Below are positions 41,581 to 55,800 of a DNA stretch of 64,000 nucleotides, in pieces. The notes beneath the pieces were generated by a model. It was not told the origin of the DNA, did not search any database, and saw only the letters and a program-made list of their open reading frames with translations. Position numbers and translations under genes: made by a program. Source of the stretch: Siderastrea radians (Eukaryota > Cnidaria > Anthozoa > Scleractinia > Rhizangiidae). The DNA lies in the NCBI GenBank assembly GCA_964017195.1, contig OZ024900.1, positions 26,310,429-26,374,428 of the forward strand, in the 5' to 3' direction. The stretch's first letter is position 1, and every line of letters starts with the position of its first letter.

Positions 41581-42612
41581 TAGCTGCAACGTTGTTTGTT
41601 TCAAGTGAAAACTGTCATTCAAGTGAAAACGACGCCATATCTTTTCCGCTCTCTTCTTCTTTCCTTGATAGTCTAAGGACTCTGTCCTCGGGCACGTCTG
41701 CCATCTTTTAATCTGACAGAGCATCGGCAGGCTTACGACAGGTAACGGATTTCCACATGTAGTTTTTAACAACGGAACTACCAGCAATACTCCAGTAGTT
41801 ATTTAATGGCAGTTTAACAAGTGAGATTCCGCGACCTTGGTGCTCAAATCGATGATGATGGTGTATGACAATTAAAGTTAATTAACCCAGTGAAGAATCG
41901 CAGGATACTTCAGATCGCAAGGAATATTGGCACGCCTTATTCTTCCGTTTACGTGCAGTATGCCACGGTGGTCAATAAATTTGTCAAAACCGTAAAGGGA
42001 ACTGTTTTGTTTCGTTGAGCGATTTCGCTGCCTTGTGACCCTTTCCGTTCACGTCATCCCCGTATGTTGCACAACAGGGGAGTAACTTGGTTTCCTTATT
42101 GAAAGCTTCATGAGATCTATGGATGGGAAGATGGACTTGGTTTCCTCTTCTGTGCTGCTGTCTTCACTCGCAAAGATATCTCACTTATACGGCTGTGAAG
42201 GCGATTCTTCAATCGTGCGCAGTTTTGCACGGCTCCTTTGCCACGATGCCAGTCCGCAACTACTGAGAAGGCGACGCGATGGGTTGATGAAGGAGTCGGT
42301 GGTTAGGGCATAAGCTGTTTCCAGGTGGATGGCGCGTGATGCCAGGCAAGTGAAAAGGACATCATTTCTTTTCAGCTCTCTTCTTCTTTCCTTGATAGTC
42401 TATAAACGCTGTCCACGGGAAGGTCTGCCATCTTTCAGTCTGACAGAGCATCGGAAAGCTTACGACAGGTAACGGATTTCCACATGTAGTTTTTAACAAC
42501 GATACTACCAGCAATAATCCAGTAATTATTTCGCAGTTCGGTAAGTGTGATTTCTTGACCCTTGTGCTCAACTGGTTGATGATGGCGTCTGCCAATTAAC
42601 CAAGTGATTGGC
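41581..42612 (-). repeat. BEL/Pao-integrase satellite, segment 3
   Basis: Landmarks near 41671 and 42398. The last unit is interrupted at 'gtgattggctct' (about 42612) by the Penelope composite and resumes at 'tcaggatacttcag' (about 45791), with about a dozen unit bases missing at the junction. Confidence 0.87.
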
Positions 42613-42654
42613 TCTGATTGTTATACTGTCACCCTTCTTACCGTATATAACTCC

Positions 42655-43659
42655 CTTATTGTTGTTTTTACTCGATGGAAGGAATTTTAGCTCTGACTAG
42701 AAAGTCTTTCAACGATTTTGCCTTCTTGTAAGGGACAATAGGAGTGTTAGGAAATATTGTGGCAAGTTTAGAATTGTCCGTAATGAGGTGCCAGTGTTTC
42801 ATTAGAATCTTTTTAAGATTTGGCGAAGCCGGGTTGTATGTGGTAACAGACGGCAAAAGGTTTTTAGATGACTTAGGTTTTGTTTATAAAGCCGCTTTCC
42901 TTGATGAGAAATCGAAGTCAGTCATAACAGATTCAATGAATTCTAGAGGATAGCCTCGATGGAGTAAACGGGATTGAAAATCTCGTTTCATTGACTAGAA
43001 GGTTTCTTTGACTAAGTAAGTTCTCAACAGACGCAATGTTTCTCCTTTGATAAAACCCTTCTTAACGCTGGGAGGGTGACATGAAGAGAAATGCGTATAT
43101 TGGAAAGTTTCTGTGGGCTGAAAATGACATTTCGCATGTAAATTTGATGGTTGGGTGCAAATTGTTTGTAAAGCTAACAAAATCGTTGATTTCTTGTTCG
43201 CTAATAGTCCAAACTGAGAAAATGTCACCTATAAAACGTTTCCAGAGGGTAGGTTTGAAAGGGCTTGTGGTGAGTAAGTTGTTTTTCAATGTGAGCCATA
43301 AAAATGACTGCGAAGGCTACTGCCATTTTAGTACCCATTGCTATTCTTTGTGTCTGCAAATAGTGTTTGCCATTAAATTGGAAGGGAAGTGGGTATGGGT
43401 GATTTAGACTGATAATTCTCTTCATAGTATTGGCAAACAAATTTAATCCCTTCTTCTTGAGAGATATTAGTGTAAAATGAGCAGACATCAAGGGTATCAA
43501 GAATTGCTTTGTCTGGCATTTTCGTGTTTTCAATGAAGTTGATAAAGTACGTAGTGTCTTTGATGTACGACTCTTGTTCTTAGCAATAGGTTGTAGAAGC
43601 GCAAATACAATAATATTGTCACCCTCCTTACCGTATATAACTCCGTTACTGTTGTTCAC
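42655..43659 (-). pseudogene. Penelope-like RT, minus copy
   Basis: From 43659: terminal sequence of an upstream copy, then 'LLQPIAKNKSRTSK', 'KHYLQTQRIAMGTKMAVAFA', 'SVWTISEQEINDFVSFTNNL', and further down 'VTTYNPASPNLKKILMKHWH' and 'KSLKDFLVRAKIPSIE', then stop at about 42675. Frameshifts near 43230 and 43000. No GIY-YIG text follows the thumb; the element ends about 40 bases later. Confidence 0.75.
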
Positions 43660-43740
43660 ATTCAGGGAGTGAATTATGGCTCTGACTAGACAGTCTTTGA
43701 GCGATTTTTCCCTCTTATAAGCGACAGTATTGGTGTAAGA

Positions 43741-44237
43741 GAAAGTTTTATTTCTCAGTTTACAGTGCGATGTCCATAGTGTTTTTCTTGATAAGAAGAG
43801 TGCCTATCAAAATAGCAAGACCGGTTTCCGAAATCTGAGTGCTTTCCTTCTTCAGTTGCTTTGGTGCTCAAGTGAGTGTGAGTTGGTGTGGCCAAATGAT
43901 CACAGAGTTGCTGTTTAATATATAGTTCAGCGTGGGCGTCATGTTAATTGAGTGGCCAATTAAAAGCAAGAGAATTTTGGTCCGTTACACGTTGTTTGTC
44001 GTGGTTTTAGTGTTTGCAAAGAACAATAGACGCCAATGCGTATGCAACTGCGGATCAACCAGCGAAATGCTTATTGATGGTCGCAAAAAATCGCAAAAAA
44101 GTCTTAAAAACGGATGATAAAACTCTTTAGAACTGATGTCGCAGAATACGAACAATTTTAGCGGCTAAAAGTTTAATTCTGTTAACCAGATAGTGAAGTC
44201 TGCTTCGTATGGTGGCGGTGTAGTTGTTGTAAAGCAA
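43741..44237. other. Sequence between the two Penelope-like copies
   Basis: No recognisable RT text. It may be the non-coding 5' region (pseudo-LTR) of one or both copies. A short repeat, aaaaaatcgcaaaaaagtc, lies near 44085. Confidence 0.35.
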
Positions 44238-45790
44238 ATGATTGTAATATTGTCACCCGTTCCATGTCAAATCTAGTTGGCAGCCACCACCGCAACCCTC
44301 AGTGCCACTAGAAAGCTACGTGGAACGCACTAAACATGAGATTGCTTCAGTTGTCTTTTCCGATACTAAAGACAACCTTACAGCAAAGCAGAGACAAACG
44401 CTGAACACGCTTCGTGCAAACAAACGAGTTAACCTTAAACGAGCCGACAAGGGGACTACCACTGTTGTCATGGGTACTTTTGACAAAATCAAAGAGGGCA
44501 ACGAACAAGTTTCCAGTGAGTAATTTTATATCCCTCTCTCTGAACCTATAGCATCCTCCACGACAACCAAAGTTAAAGCTATTGTCAACACACTTCTCAA
44601 AGAGAAACATATTGACGCTATGACTCACAAGTGATTAGACCAAGGCCGAAACCCGCCTAGAATACCGGAATTTTACACGCTGACCAAAATACACAGGCCT
44701 ATACCAGTTGGCAGACCTATCGTCTCCGGCAGTGGCAGCCCAGCAGAACGTATATCAAGTTTTGTTGACTCGCTTTTACAGCCTATTGCTAAGAAACAAG
44801 AGTCGTACATCAAAGACACTACGCTCTTTATCAACTTAATTGAAAAAACGAAAATTCCAGACAGAGCAATTCTTGCTATACTTGATATCTGCTCACTTTA
44901 CACTAATGTCCCTCAAGAAGAAGGGATTAAAGTCATTTGCCAATACTATGAAGAGCATTATCAGTCTAAATCACCCATACCCACTTCAACTCTTGGGGAA
45001 CTCATGAGACTGATTCTTAAAGAAAACTCCTTCCAATTCAATGGCAAACACTATTTGCAGACACACGGAATAGCAATGGGTACTAAATGGCAGTAGCCTT
45101 CGCAGTCATTTTTATGGCTCACATTGAAAAACAACTTACTCACCACAAGCCCTTCAAACCTACTTTCTGGAAACGTTTTATAGATGACATTTTCTCAGTG
45201 TGGACTATTAGCGAACAAGAAATCAATGATTTTGTTAGCTTTACAAACAATTTGCACCCAACCATCAAATTTAAATGCGAAATGTCATTTTAAGCCCACA
45301 GAAACTTTCCAATATACTCATTTCTCTTCTCAGCGTTAAGAAGGGTTTTATCAAAGGAGAAACATTGCGTCTGTTGAGAACTAACGTAGTCAAAGAAAAC
45401 TTCTAATCAATGAAACGAGATTTTCAATCCTGTTTACTCGATCGAGGCTGTCTTCTTAAATTCATTGAATCTATTATGACTGACATCGATTTCTCATCAA
45501 GAAAAGCGGCTTTACAAACTAAACCTAAAACATCTAAAAACCTTTTTCCTTTTGTTACGACATACAACCCGGCTTCGCCGAATCTGAAAAAAAGATTCTA
45601 ATGAAACACTGGCACCTTATTACAGACAATTTTAAACTTGCCACAATATTTCCTAACACCCCTATTGTCCCTTACAAGAAGGAGAAATCGCTCAAAGACT
45701 TTCTAGTCAGAGCTAAAATTCCTTCCATCCAGTAAACACAACAATAAGGGAGTTATATACGGTAAGGAGGGTGATAATATTACAATCATC
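44238..45790 (+). pseudogene. Penelope-like RT, plus copy
   Basis: One frame from 44308 to about 45075 with stops at 44521 and 44633: 'LKRADKGTTTVVMG', 'FYTLTKIHRPIPVGRPIVSG', 'AILAILDICSLYTNVPQEEG' with the first Asp, and 'KHYLQTHGIAMGTK'. One base over: 'FWKRFIDDIFSVWTISEQ' with the Asp pair intact. Further pieces continue to 'KSLKDFLVRAKIPSI' near 45730. No endonuclease domain follows. It belongs to the same family as the minus copy and a different family from the GIY-YIG-bearing one at 24090. Confidence 0.8.
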
Positions 45791-48700
45791 TCAGGATACT
45801 TCAGATCAACAGGAATATTGGCATGCTTTATCCTTCCGCCAACGTGCAGGATGGCACAGTTGTTAATAAATGTGTCAAAACGGTAAAAGTAGCTGGTTTG
45901 TTTCGTTTAGCGATTTTGCTGCCTTCTGACCTTTTCGTTCACGTCATCCTCGTCTGTCGCACGACAGCAGAGTAACTTGATTTCCTTATTGAAGACTTGA
46001 CCTTTCTATTGATAGGAAGGTGAGCTTGGTTTTGTCTGCTGCTGTCTTGACTCGGAAAGACATCTCACTTATACGTCTGTGAAGGTGATTCTTTAATCGT
46101 ACGCAGTTTTGCACGGCTTGTTTTACACGATGCCAGTCCGCGACTACTGAAAAGGCGACGCAACGGGTTGATAAAAACGTCGATGGTTAGGGCGTTACCT
46201 GTTCCCATCTGGATGGCGTGATGCCAGACAAGTGAAAAGGACGCTATATCTTTTCACCTCTCTCCTTCCTTCCTTGATGGTCTAACGACTCTGTCCCCGG
46301 GCAAGATTGGCATCTTTTGCTCTGACAAAGAATTGAGTGGGTTACCACAGGTAACACATTTCGAGATGTAGTTTCCAACAACGGAACTGCAAGCACTATT
46401 CCAGCAGTTAACTTGATTGCAGTATGTTTAGTGTGATTGCTCGACCTTGGAGCTCGTTTCGATGATGATGGCGTCTAACAACCATCTTAGTGACTGGCTT
46501 TTCTTAAGCGGAATATCAGGATAGTTTAGATCGTAAGGAATATTGGAACGCTTGATCCTTCTGCAAACGCGCAGGATGCCATGGTTGTCAATAGAGTGGT
46601 TTAAACTGTAAAATGCACTGGTTTGTTCCGTTAAGCGATTTTGCTGCCCTTTGACCTTTCCATTTGCACCATCCCGTCTGTTGCACAGCAGCGGAGTAGG
46701 TTGATTTCCTTATTAAAGAATTCATGTTGCAAGGTAAGCTGGGTTTTATCTGTTGTGCTGCTGTCTTGATGCGTAAAGACATCTCAGTAATACGGCTGTG
46801 AAGGTGATTCTTCAATCGTACGCAGATTCCAACGGCTTCCTTTACACAATGCCAGTCCGCGACAACTGAGAAAGCGTCGCAGTCCGTTGACTAAGATGTA
46901 TGAATAGGAAGATGAGCTTGGTTTCGTCTGTTGCGCTACTGTCTTGACTCGCAAAGACATCTCACCAATACATCTGTAAAGGCCATTCTTCAATCGTACC
47001 TAGATTCCCACGGCTCCCTTCACACAATGCTGGTTGGCGACGACCGAGAGAGCGATGCAACTTGTTGGTAAGCGAGTCGGTGATAACAGCATTAGCTGTA
47101 TCCAGCAGGATGGCGCGTGATGCAAGGCAACTGAAAAGGAGGTCATAGCTTTTCAGCTCTCTCCTTCCTTTCTTGATGGTCTAACGACTCAGTCCTCGAG
47201 CAGGTCTGTCATCTTTTGCTCTAACAGAGCATCGCCAAGCTTACGACAGGTAACGGATTTCCAGATGTAGTTTTCAACAATGGAGCTACCCCCAATAATC
47301 CAGTAGTTACTTGATCGCAGTCTCTTTAGTATCATTCCTCGACCTTGGTACTCAACTCAATGATAATGGTGTCAGACAACGAAATCAGTGAGTGGCTCTT
47401 CGTGAGGAGAATATTAGGATACTTCAGATCGTAAGCAATATTGGCAAGCTTCCGCCAACGCGCAGGATGCTATAGTTGTAAATAAATCTGTGAAACGGTA
47501 AAGGGAACTGGTTTGTTTCGTTGAGCGATTTCGCTGCCTTGTGACCATTCCGTTCACGTCATCCCCGTCTGTTACGCAGGAGCGGAGTAACTTGCACGCT
47601 TCATCCTTCCACCAATGCGCAGGATGCCACGGTTGTTACCAAATGTAGCAAAACGGTAAAGGGACCTGGTTTGTTCCGTTCAGCGATTTCGCTGCCTTGT
47701 GAGCTTTCCGTTCATGTCATCCCTTTCTGTCGCACAACAGCGGAGTAATGGATTTCCTTAGAAATCGAGAACTTCATAAGATCTATTTCTGGAAAGATGA
47801 GCTTGGTTTCGTCTCTTGTGCTGCTGTCTTGACTCGCAGACACATCTCACTGTGAAGGCCATTCTTCGTCGTGCGCAGGTTTGCACGCCTCGTTTTACAC
47901 GATGCCAGTCTATAACTACCGAGAAGGCGAAGCAACTGGTTGATGATGGAATCGGTGGTTAGGGTGTAAGCTGTTCCCAGGTAAATGGCGCGTGATGCGA
48001 GGCAAGTGAAAAGGACGGGATATCTTTTCAGCTCTCTTCTTCTTTCCTTGATAGTCTATGGACTCTGTCCTTGGGCAGGTCTGCTACCTCTTAGTCTGAC
48101 AGAGCATCGCAAGGCTTACAAAAGGTAACGGATTTCCAGAAGTGGTTTCAACAACGGAACTTCCACAAATAATCCAGTACTTACTTGATCGCAGTTTCTT
48201 CAGTATCATTCCTCGACCTTGGTACTCAACTCGATGATAATGGTGTCACACAACGAAATCAGTGATTGGCTCTTCTTGAGCAGAATATCAGGATAGTTCA
48301 GATCGCAAGGAGTATTGTCAAGCTTGATCCTTTCGCCAACGCGCAGATTGCTATGGTTGTCAATACATCTCTGGAAACTGTAGAGGGACTGGTTTGTTTC
48401 GTTGAGCGATTTTGCGGCTTTGCGACCGTTGCGTTCACGTCATTCCCGTCTGTCACGCAGGAGCGATGTAACTTGATTTCCCCATTGAAGACTTCACGTT
48501 CCAACAACTTGAGGATTAAGTTTTTGGCTTCACGTAATTCTTTGACTGAAATAAATGGATTGGGAAGGTGAGCTCGGTTTCGTCTGTTGGGCTGCATTTT
48601 ATACGGCTATGAAGAAGTTTCTTCAGTCTTACGCAGATTGCAACAGATCGCTTTACTCGCTGCCAGTCCGCGACGAATGAGAAATCGTAGGTGAATGGTG

Positions 48701-51700
48701 AGTAATACTAGGCAAGTGAAAAGGACTTCATATCTTTTCAGCTTTCTCCTTCCTTCCTTGATAGTCTAAGGCCCCTGTCCTTCGGCAGGCCTGTCATCTT
48801 TTAGTCCGACAGAGCATCGCCAAGCTTACGAGAGAAAAGGGATTTTTAGATGTAGTTTTCGAGAACGGAAGTACCACCAATAATTCAGTAGTTACTTGAT
48901 GGCAGTTTGTTAGTTGTAATTCCTCGACTTTGATGCTCAACTCGATGATGATTGTGTCTGACAACCAACTCAGTGTTTTGCTCTTCTTGAGAAGAATATC
49001 AGGATACTTAACATCGTAAGGAATATTGGGACACTTGATCCTTCCGCCTACGCACAGGATCTTATGGATGTCAATAAATCTGTAAAACCGGTAAAGGGAG
49101 CTGCTTTGTTTCGTTGAGCGATTTCGTTGCCTTGTGACCTTTCCGTTCGCGTCATCACCATCTATCGCCGAGCAGCGGAGTAACTTTATTTCCTTATTAG
49201 AGTCTTCATGTTGCAACAACTTGGGTATTAAGGATTCGGCCTCACGTACTTCTTTGACTAAGATGAAAGGACGGAAAGTTGAGCTCCCTTTGGTCTCTTA
49301 TGCTGCTGTCTTGACTCACAGCGACATCTCACTTATACGGCTGTGAAGGTGATTCTTCAATCACAAGCAGATTGCCACGGCTCATTTTACACGACGCCAG
49401 TCCGTGACAACTGAGAAAGCGTTGCAAAGTGTTGATAAACGAGTCAATGCTTAGGGCGTTAGTTGTTTCTAAAAGGATGGCGCGTGATACAAGACAACTA
49501 AAACGGATGCCATTCCTTTAAAGTTCTCTCCTTCCTTCCTTGATGGTCTGACGACTCTGTCCTCAGTCTGACAGAGCATTGCCAAGCTTAACAAAGTTAA
49601 CTGATTTCCAGATATAGTTTCCATTAACGGAACTACCACCAATAATCCAGTAGTTACTTGATGGCAGTTTGTTTCGTATGATTCCTTCACCTTATTGTTC
49701 AAGTTGATGATAATGATGTCAGACAACGAACTCAGTGATTGGCTTTTCTTCTCCAGAGAGGACACCTTAGAGTGTAAAGAATATTGGCACGCTTCATCCA
49801 TCCCCCAACGCCCACAATGCCAAGGTTTTTAATAAATAGGTTTAAACTTTATATAGTACTGATTATTCCGTTAAGCAATTTCGCTGCCTTCTGACCTTTC
49901 CGCTCGCATCATCCCCACCTGTTGCACAGCTTGCTTAACATGATGCCAGTCTACGGCGACTGAGAAAGCGGGGCAACGCTTTGATAAACGAGTCGGTGGT
50001 TAAGCTATTAGCTGTATCCAGGTGGATGGAGCGTAATGACGGGCAAGTGAAACGAACACCATATCTTTTTCATCTCTGCTTCAGATGTAGTTTCCAACAA
50101 AGGAACTACCACCAAGAATCTAGTAGTTACTGATTCGCAGTTTCTTAAGTGTGATTCGCAGACGACTCAGAAAGAGAAAGCGTGGCAATGCATTGCTAAA
50201 CGAGTCGGTCGTTAGGGCGTTAGCTTTTTCAAGAAAATGGCATAGGTTTTCAGCTCTCTTCCTCCTTCTTTGATGGTCTAAAGACTCTGTTCTCGGGCAG
50301 GTCTGAATGTTTTCCTCTGACAGAGCATCGCCAAGCTTACGACAGGTAACGGATTTCCAGATGAAGATTCCAACAACGGAACAACCAGCAATAATCCAGT
50401 ATTTACTTGATCGCAGTTTCCTTATTGTGATGCCTCGACCTTGGTGCTTAACTCGATGATGATGGTGTCAGTGAAAGCGACGCTTTGCGTTGATGAAGGA
50501 GTCAGTAGTCAGGGCGTAAGCTTTTTAGAGGTGGATGGCGCGTGATGCCAGGCAAGTGAAAAGGACGCCATACCTTTTCGGCTGTCTTCTTCCGTCCTTG
50601 ACAGTCTAAGGACCCTGTCGTCAGGCAGGTCTACCATCTGTTAGTCTGACAGAGCATCGCCAAGCTTACGACAGGTAACGGATTTCCACACGTAGTTTTT
50701 AACAACGGAACTTCCACCAATAACCCAGTAGTTATTTGATTGCAGCTTGTTAAGTGTGATTCCTCGACCTTGGTGCATAACTTGATGACTATGGTGTTTG
50801 ATAAGCAACTCTGTGATTGGCTCTTCTTGAGCAGAATATCAGGATCCTTCAGATCATAAGGAATATTGGCACGCTTGATCCTTTCGCTAGCGTGAGGGAT
50901 TCTATGGATGTGAATAAATCTCTCACAAAAGTAAAAGGAACAGGTTTGTTTTGTTGAGCGGTCTTGCTGCCATGTGACCTTTCCCATCACGTAGTCCCCG
51001 CTTGTCGCACAGAAGCGGAAATATCTTTATTCAAGACTTAATGAGGTCTATGGATCCCAAGGTGAGCCTGGTTTCGTCTGTTGTAGTCCTATCTTGACTT
51101 GCAAAGACTTCTCATTAATACAGCTTTGAAAGCTATCTTTCAATCGTACGCAGTTTGCCAAGGCTTGCTTTATACGAGGTTAGTTTGCAACGACCGAGAA
51201 ATTCATGGAACTCATTGATTAACGAGTCACTGGTTACTGCATTAGATCGTAAGAAATGTTGGCACGCTTTATCCTTCCGTTAACAAGCAGAATGCCAAGG
51301 TTGTCAATAAAAGGGTCAAAACGGTAAAGGGAGCTGGTTTGTTTCGTTGGGGGATTTCGCTGCCATTTCACCTTTCCGTTCACGTCATCCCAGTCTGTCA
51401 TCATCAGAGTCACTTGATTTCAGGATTAAATACTTCATGAGATCTATGAATGGAAAGGTGAGCTTCGTTTCGTCTTTTTTGTTGCTGTGTTGACTAGCCC
51501 GGACATCTTACTTATCCGCCTGTAAGGGCGATTCTTCAATCGTACGCAGCTTTGCGCAGCTCGTTTTTCACGATGCCAGTCTACGATTACTGAAAACACA
51601 ACGCAACGGGTTGATAAAGGAGTCTGTGGTTAGGCCATGAGCTGTTTTCAGGTAAGTGGTGCGTGATGCCAGGCAAGCGAAAAGGACGACATATCTTTTT

Positions 51701-52860
51701 AGCTCTATTCATCTTTCCATGATTGCCCATGAACTCTCTCCTCGGGCCATGGCGCGTGATGCCAGGCAAGTGAAAGGGACGCCATATCTTTTCAGCTCTC
51801 TTCTTCCGTCTTTCTTAGTCTAAGGACTCTGTCCTTGGGCAGGTCCGCCATCTTTTGCTCTGACAGAGCATTACAAAGCTTACCACAGGGAAGGGATTTC
51901 CACATGTAGTTTTTAACAACGGAACTACCACCAAAAACCAGTAAATAGTTGATTGCAGTTTGTTAAGTGTGATTCCTCGACCTTCGTGCTTAACTCGATG
52001 ACTATGGTGTTTAACAAGCAACTCTGTGATTGCTCTTCATGAGCAGAATAGCAGGATACTTCAGTTCGTAAGGAATATTGGCACGCTTGATCCTTTCGCT
52101 AGCGTGCAGGTTTCTATCGTTGTCAATAGATTTGTCAAAACGGTGAAAGGAACAGGTTTGTTTTATTGAGCGATTTTGCTACCTTGTAACCTTTCCAGTT
52201 ACATATTCCCCGCTTTTCGCACAGAAGCGGAGTAACTTGATTTCTTGATTTCTTGATTTCTTGATTTCTTGATTTCTTGATTGAACATTTCATGAGATTT
52301 ATGGATGGGAATGAGAGCCTGGTTTCGTCTGTTGTGCTCCTGTCTTGACTTGCAAAGACATTTCACTGATACAGCTGTTGCCACGGCTCGCCTCTTAGGA
52401 AGTTAGTCTGCAACGACTGAGAAAGCAATGCAACTCGTTGATAAACGAGTAAGTGGTAACTGCGTTAGATCGTTAAAAATATTGGTACGCTTTATCCTTC
52501 CGTTAACGTGCAGAATGCCACAGTTTTCAATAAAAGTGTCAAAACGATAAAATGAGCTGGTTTGTTTCGTTGAGCGATTTCGCTGCCACTTGACTTTTCC
52601 ATTCACGTCATCCCAGTCTGCCGCACAACAGCGGGTAACTTGATTTCCGTAATAAAGGCTTCATAAGATCTATGAATGAGAAGGTGAGCTTGGTTTCGTC
52701 TGTTTTGCTGCTGTCTTGGCTCGCAAGGAAATTTTACCTATACGAATGTAAACGCGATTCTTCAATCGTACGCAGATTTGCACGGCTCGTTTTATACGAT
52801 GCCAGTCTGCGATTGCTGAGAAGGCGACGCAACAGGTTGATAAAGGAGTCTGTGGTTAGG
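45791..52860 (-). repeat. BEL/Pao-integrase satellite, segment 4
   Basis: Landmarks near 46279, 47179, 48051, 48763, 49544, 50273, 50606 and 51815; an irregular unit starts near 51700. Units differ by small deletions and partial duplications (two landmarks 330 bases apart near 50273-50606), as expected from unequal exchange. No regular higher-order period is evident to me here. Confidence 0.87.
52236..52283. repeat. 8-bp microsatellite (cttgattt)6
   Basis: Five perfect copies and one near-perfect copy of cttgattt. It grew from the unit's own 'aacttgatttcctta' sequence, present once in most other units. Confidence 0.95.
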
Positions 52861-55800
52861 CCATGAGCTGTTTTCAGGTAAGTGGTGCGTGATGCCAGGC
52901 AAGCAAAAAGGACGACAGATCTTTTTAGCTCTCTTCATCTTTCCATGATAGTTCATGAACTCTCTCTCCCCGGGCAGGTCTGCCATCTTTTACCCTGACA
53001 GAGCATCGCTTAGCTTACGACAGGTAACTACCACTAATAATCTAGTACTTTGATCGCAGTTTTTTAAGTGTGATTCATCGATCCTGGTTCTCAAATGGAT
53101 AATTATGGTGTCCCACAATAAACGCAGTGGTTGGCTCTTCTTGGACAGAATGTCAAGACACTTGAGATAAAAAGAATATTAGCACGCCTTATCCTTTCAC
53201 TAACTCGGTTGATGCTTTTGTTTTCAGGGAATCTGTCAAAATGGTATGCGGAACTGGTTTGTTTCGTTGAGGATTTAGCTGCCATTTGACCTTTCCGATC
53301 ACGTCATCCCAGTCTGTCGCACAACAGCGGAGTAATTTGATTTCCTTATTGAAGGCTCCATGAGATCTATGGATAGGAAGGTGAACTTGGTTTGGTCTGT
53401 TGTGCTTCTGTCTTGACTCGCAAAGAAATCTCACTCATACAGCTGTAAAGGCGATTCTTAAATAGTACGCAGATTTGCACAGTTCCTATTACATGATGCC
53501 AGTCCACCACTACTTAGAAGGCGATGCAACGGGCTGTTTCTAGTTAGATGGTGCGTGAAGACAGGCAAGTGAGAAGGACGCAATATCTTTTAACCCTTTC
53601 TACTTCGTTCCTTGATAGTGTAAGGACTCCGACTCCGTTCCGGTTTGGCATCTTTTGCTACGACAGAGCTTCGGGTAACTTACCAAAGTTAACACTTTTG
53701 AAGATGTAGTTTACAACAACGGAACTGCCACCACTAATCTAGAAGTTACTTGATCACAGTTTGTTTTGTTTGATTGCTTGACCTTGGTGCTCGTTTCGAT
53801 GATGATGGTGTTTAACAGCCAACTCGATGATTGGTTCTTCTTGAGCGGACTATCAGGATAGTTTGGATTGTAAGGAATACTGGCACGCTTGATTCTTCTG
53901 TTAACGCGTAGAAGGCCATGGTTGTCAACAAAACGGTTTAAACTGTAAAATGTACTGGTTTGTTCCGTTAAGCAATTTCGCTGCCTTGTGACCTTTCCGT
54001 TCACATCATCCCCGCCTGTTGCACAGCAGCGAAGTGATCTTTTCGGCTCTACGTATTTCTTTGACGGTTCGTTTGTCTTGCTGCTGATTTAAAGTTGCAA
54101 AGTTATATCACTTAAGCAGTTCTTTAATCTCACGTAGATTGCCACAGCTCGTCTAACATGATGCCAGTCTGCAGGCACTGAGAAAGCAACGCAACGCTTT
54201 GATAAACGTGTCGTTTATTAAAGTTTTAGCTGTATCCAGGTGGATGGAGCGTGATGACTGGCAATTGAAATGAAGGCCATACCTTTTTCCCCTCTCCTTC
54301 CTTTCTTCATGGTCTAGAGTCCTTGTCCTCGGACAGGTTTGTCATCTTTTGCTCATACAGAGCATAGCCAAGGTGACGACAGGCGGCGGATTTTCAGATG
54401 TAATTTCCAAGAATCCAGTAGTTACTTGTACGGAGTTTGTAAAGTGTGATTTCCCGACCTTGGTGCTCAAGTCGATGATGATGGTGTCTGAGAATTAACC
54501 CAGTCTCTGGCACTTCTTGAGCAGAATATCGAGATAGTTCAGATCGTAAGGAAAATCGGCACGCTGGATCCTTCCGCCAACGCGCTAGAGGCTATGGTTG
54601 TCAATGAATCTGTCAAAGTGGTAAGGGGAACCGGTTCATTTCGCTGAGCGATTTCACTGACTTGTAACCTTTTCGTTCACGTCATCCCCGTCTATCGCCG
54701 AGCAGTAGAGTAACTTGATTTCCTCATTGAAGCCTTCATGTTTCAACAACTTGGGGATTATGTTTTCTGCTTCAAGTAATTTTTGACTGAGCTCGGTTTT
54801 GTCTGTTGTGCTGCTATCTTCTCTCGCAAGGAAATCTCAATTACAGAGCTATAAATGCGATTCTTCAACCTCATGTAGATTCCCACGATCGCCTTACACG
54901 AAGTCTAGTCCGCAACGACTAAGAAAGCGTCGCAACGTGTTGACAAACGAATTGGTCGCTAGGGCGTAAGTATTTTCCATGTAAATAGCGCGTCATGCCA
55001 GGCAAGTGAAAAGGAGGCCATTGGTTTTCAGCTCTCTACCTCATTCTTTGATCGTCTAAGGACTCTGTCCTCGGGCAGGTTTTACCGTGTTCTCCTCTAA
55101 CAGAGGATCGCCAAGCTTACGACAGGTGTCGGATTTCCAGATATAGTTTCCAACTACGGAACAACCACTAATAATCCATTAGTTAAAATTATGAATATAT
55201 GAAACTATGAATATCTGAAACTCATATATATGAACTGCGGAAGCTAACTAGCGATTCTAACTAGCGATATTAGCGATCAAGTAACTAATCCATTAGTTAC
55301 TTGATCGCAGTTTCTTTAGTATGATGCCTCGACCTTGTGCTGAACTCGATGATGATGGTGTCAGTGAAAGCGACGCTTTGCGGAGAGGAAGGAGTCAGTA
55401 GTTAGGGAGTAAGCTCTTTCCAGCTGGATGGCACGTGATGAAAGGCAAGTGAAAGGGACGCCATATCTTTTCAGCTCTCTTCTTCCGTCCTTGTTAGTCT
55501 AACAACTCTGTCCTCGGGTAGGTCTGCCATCTTTTGGTCTGACAGAGCATTGCAAAGCTTACGACAGGGAAGGCATTTCCACATGTAGTTTTTAACCACG
55601 GAACTACCAGCAACAATCCAGTAAGTAGTTGATTGCAGTTTGTTAAGTGTGATTCCTCGACCTTCGTGCTTAACTCGATGATTGTGGTGCTTGACAACTC
55701 TATGATTGGCTCTTCCTGAGAAGACTATCAGGATATTTGAGATAAAAAGAATATTGGCACGCCTTATCCTTCCACTAACTCGAAGGACTCTATGGTTGTC

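Larger units (their letters stand above)
42613..45790. mobile_element. Composite of Penelope-like copies in opposite orientation
   Basis: A minus-strand copy (42613-43615), the 3' end of another minus-strand copy directly upstream of it (43616-43740), and a plus-strand copy (44238-45790) lie in one insertion. The terminal sequence ggagttatatacggtaagg and its complement mark the ends at 42640, 43640 and 45750. The inverted 20-mers at 44238-44257 and 45770-45789 match at 19 of 20. Tandem 5'-truncated arrangement is characteristic of Penelope-like elements. Confidence 0.78.
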
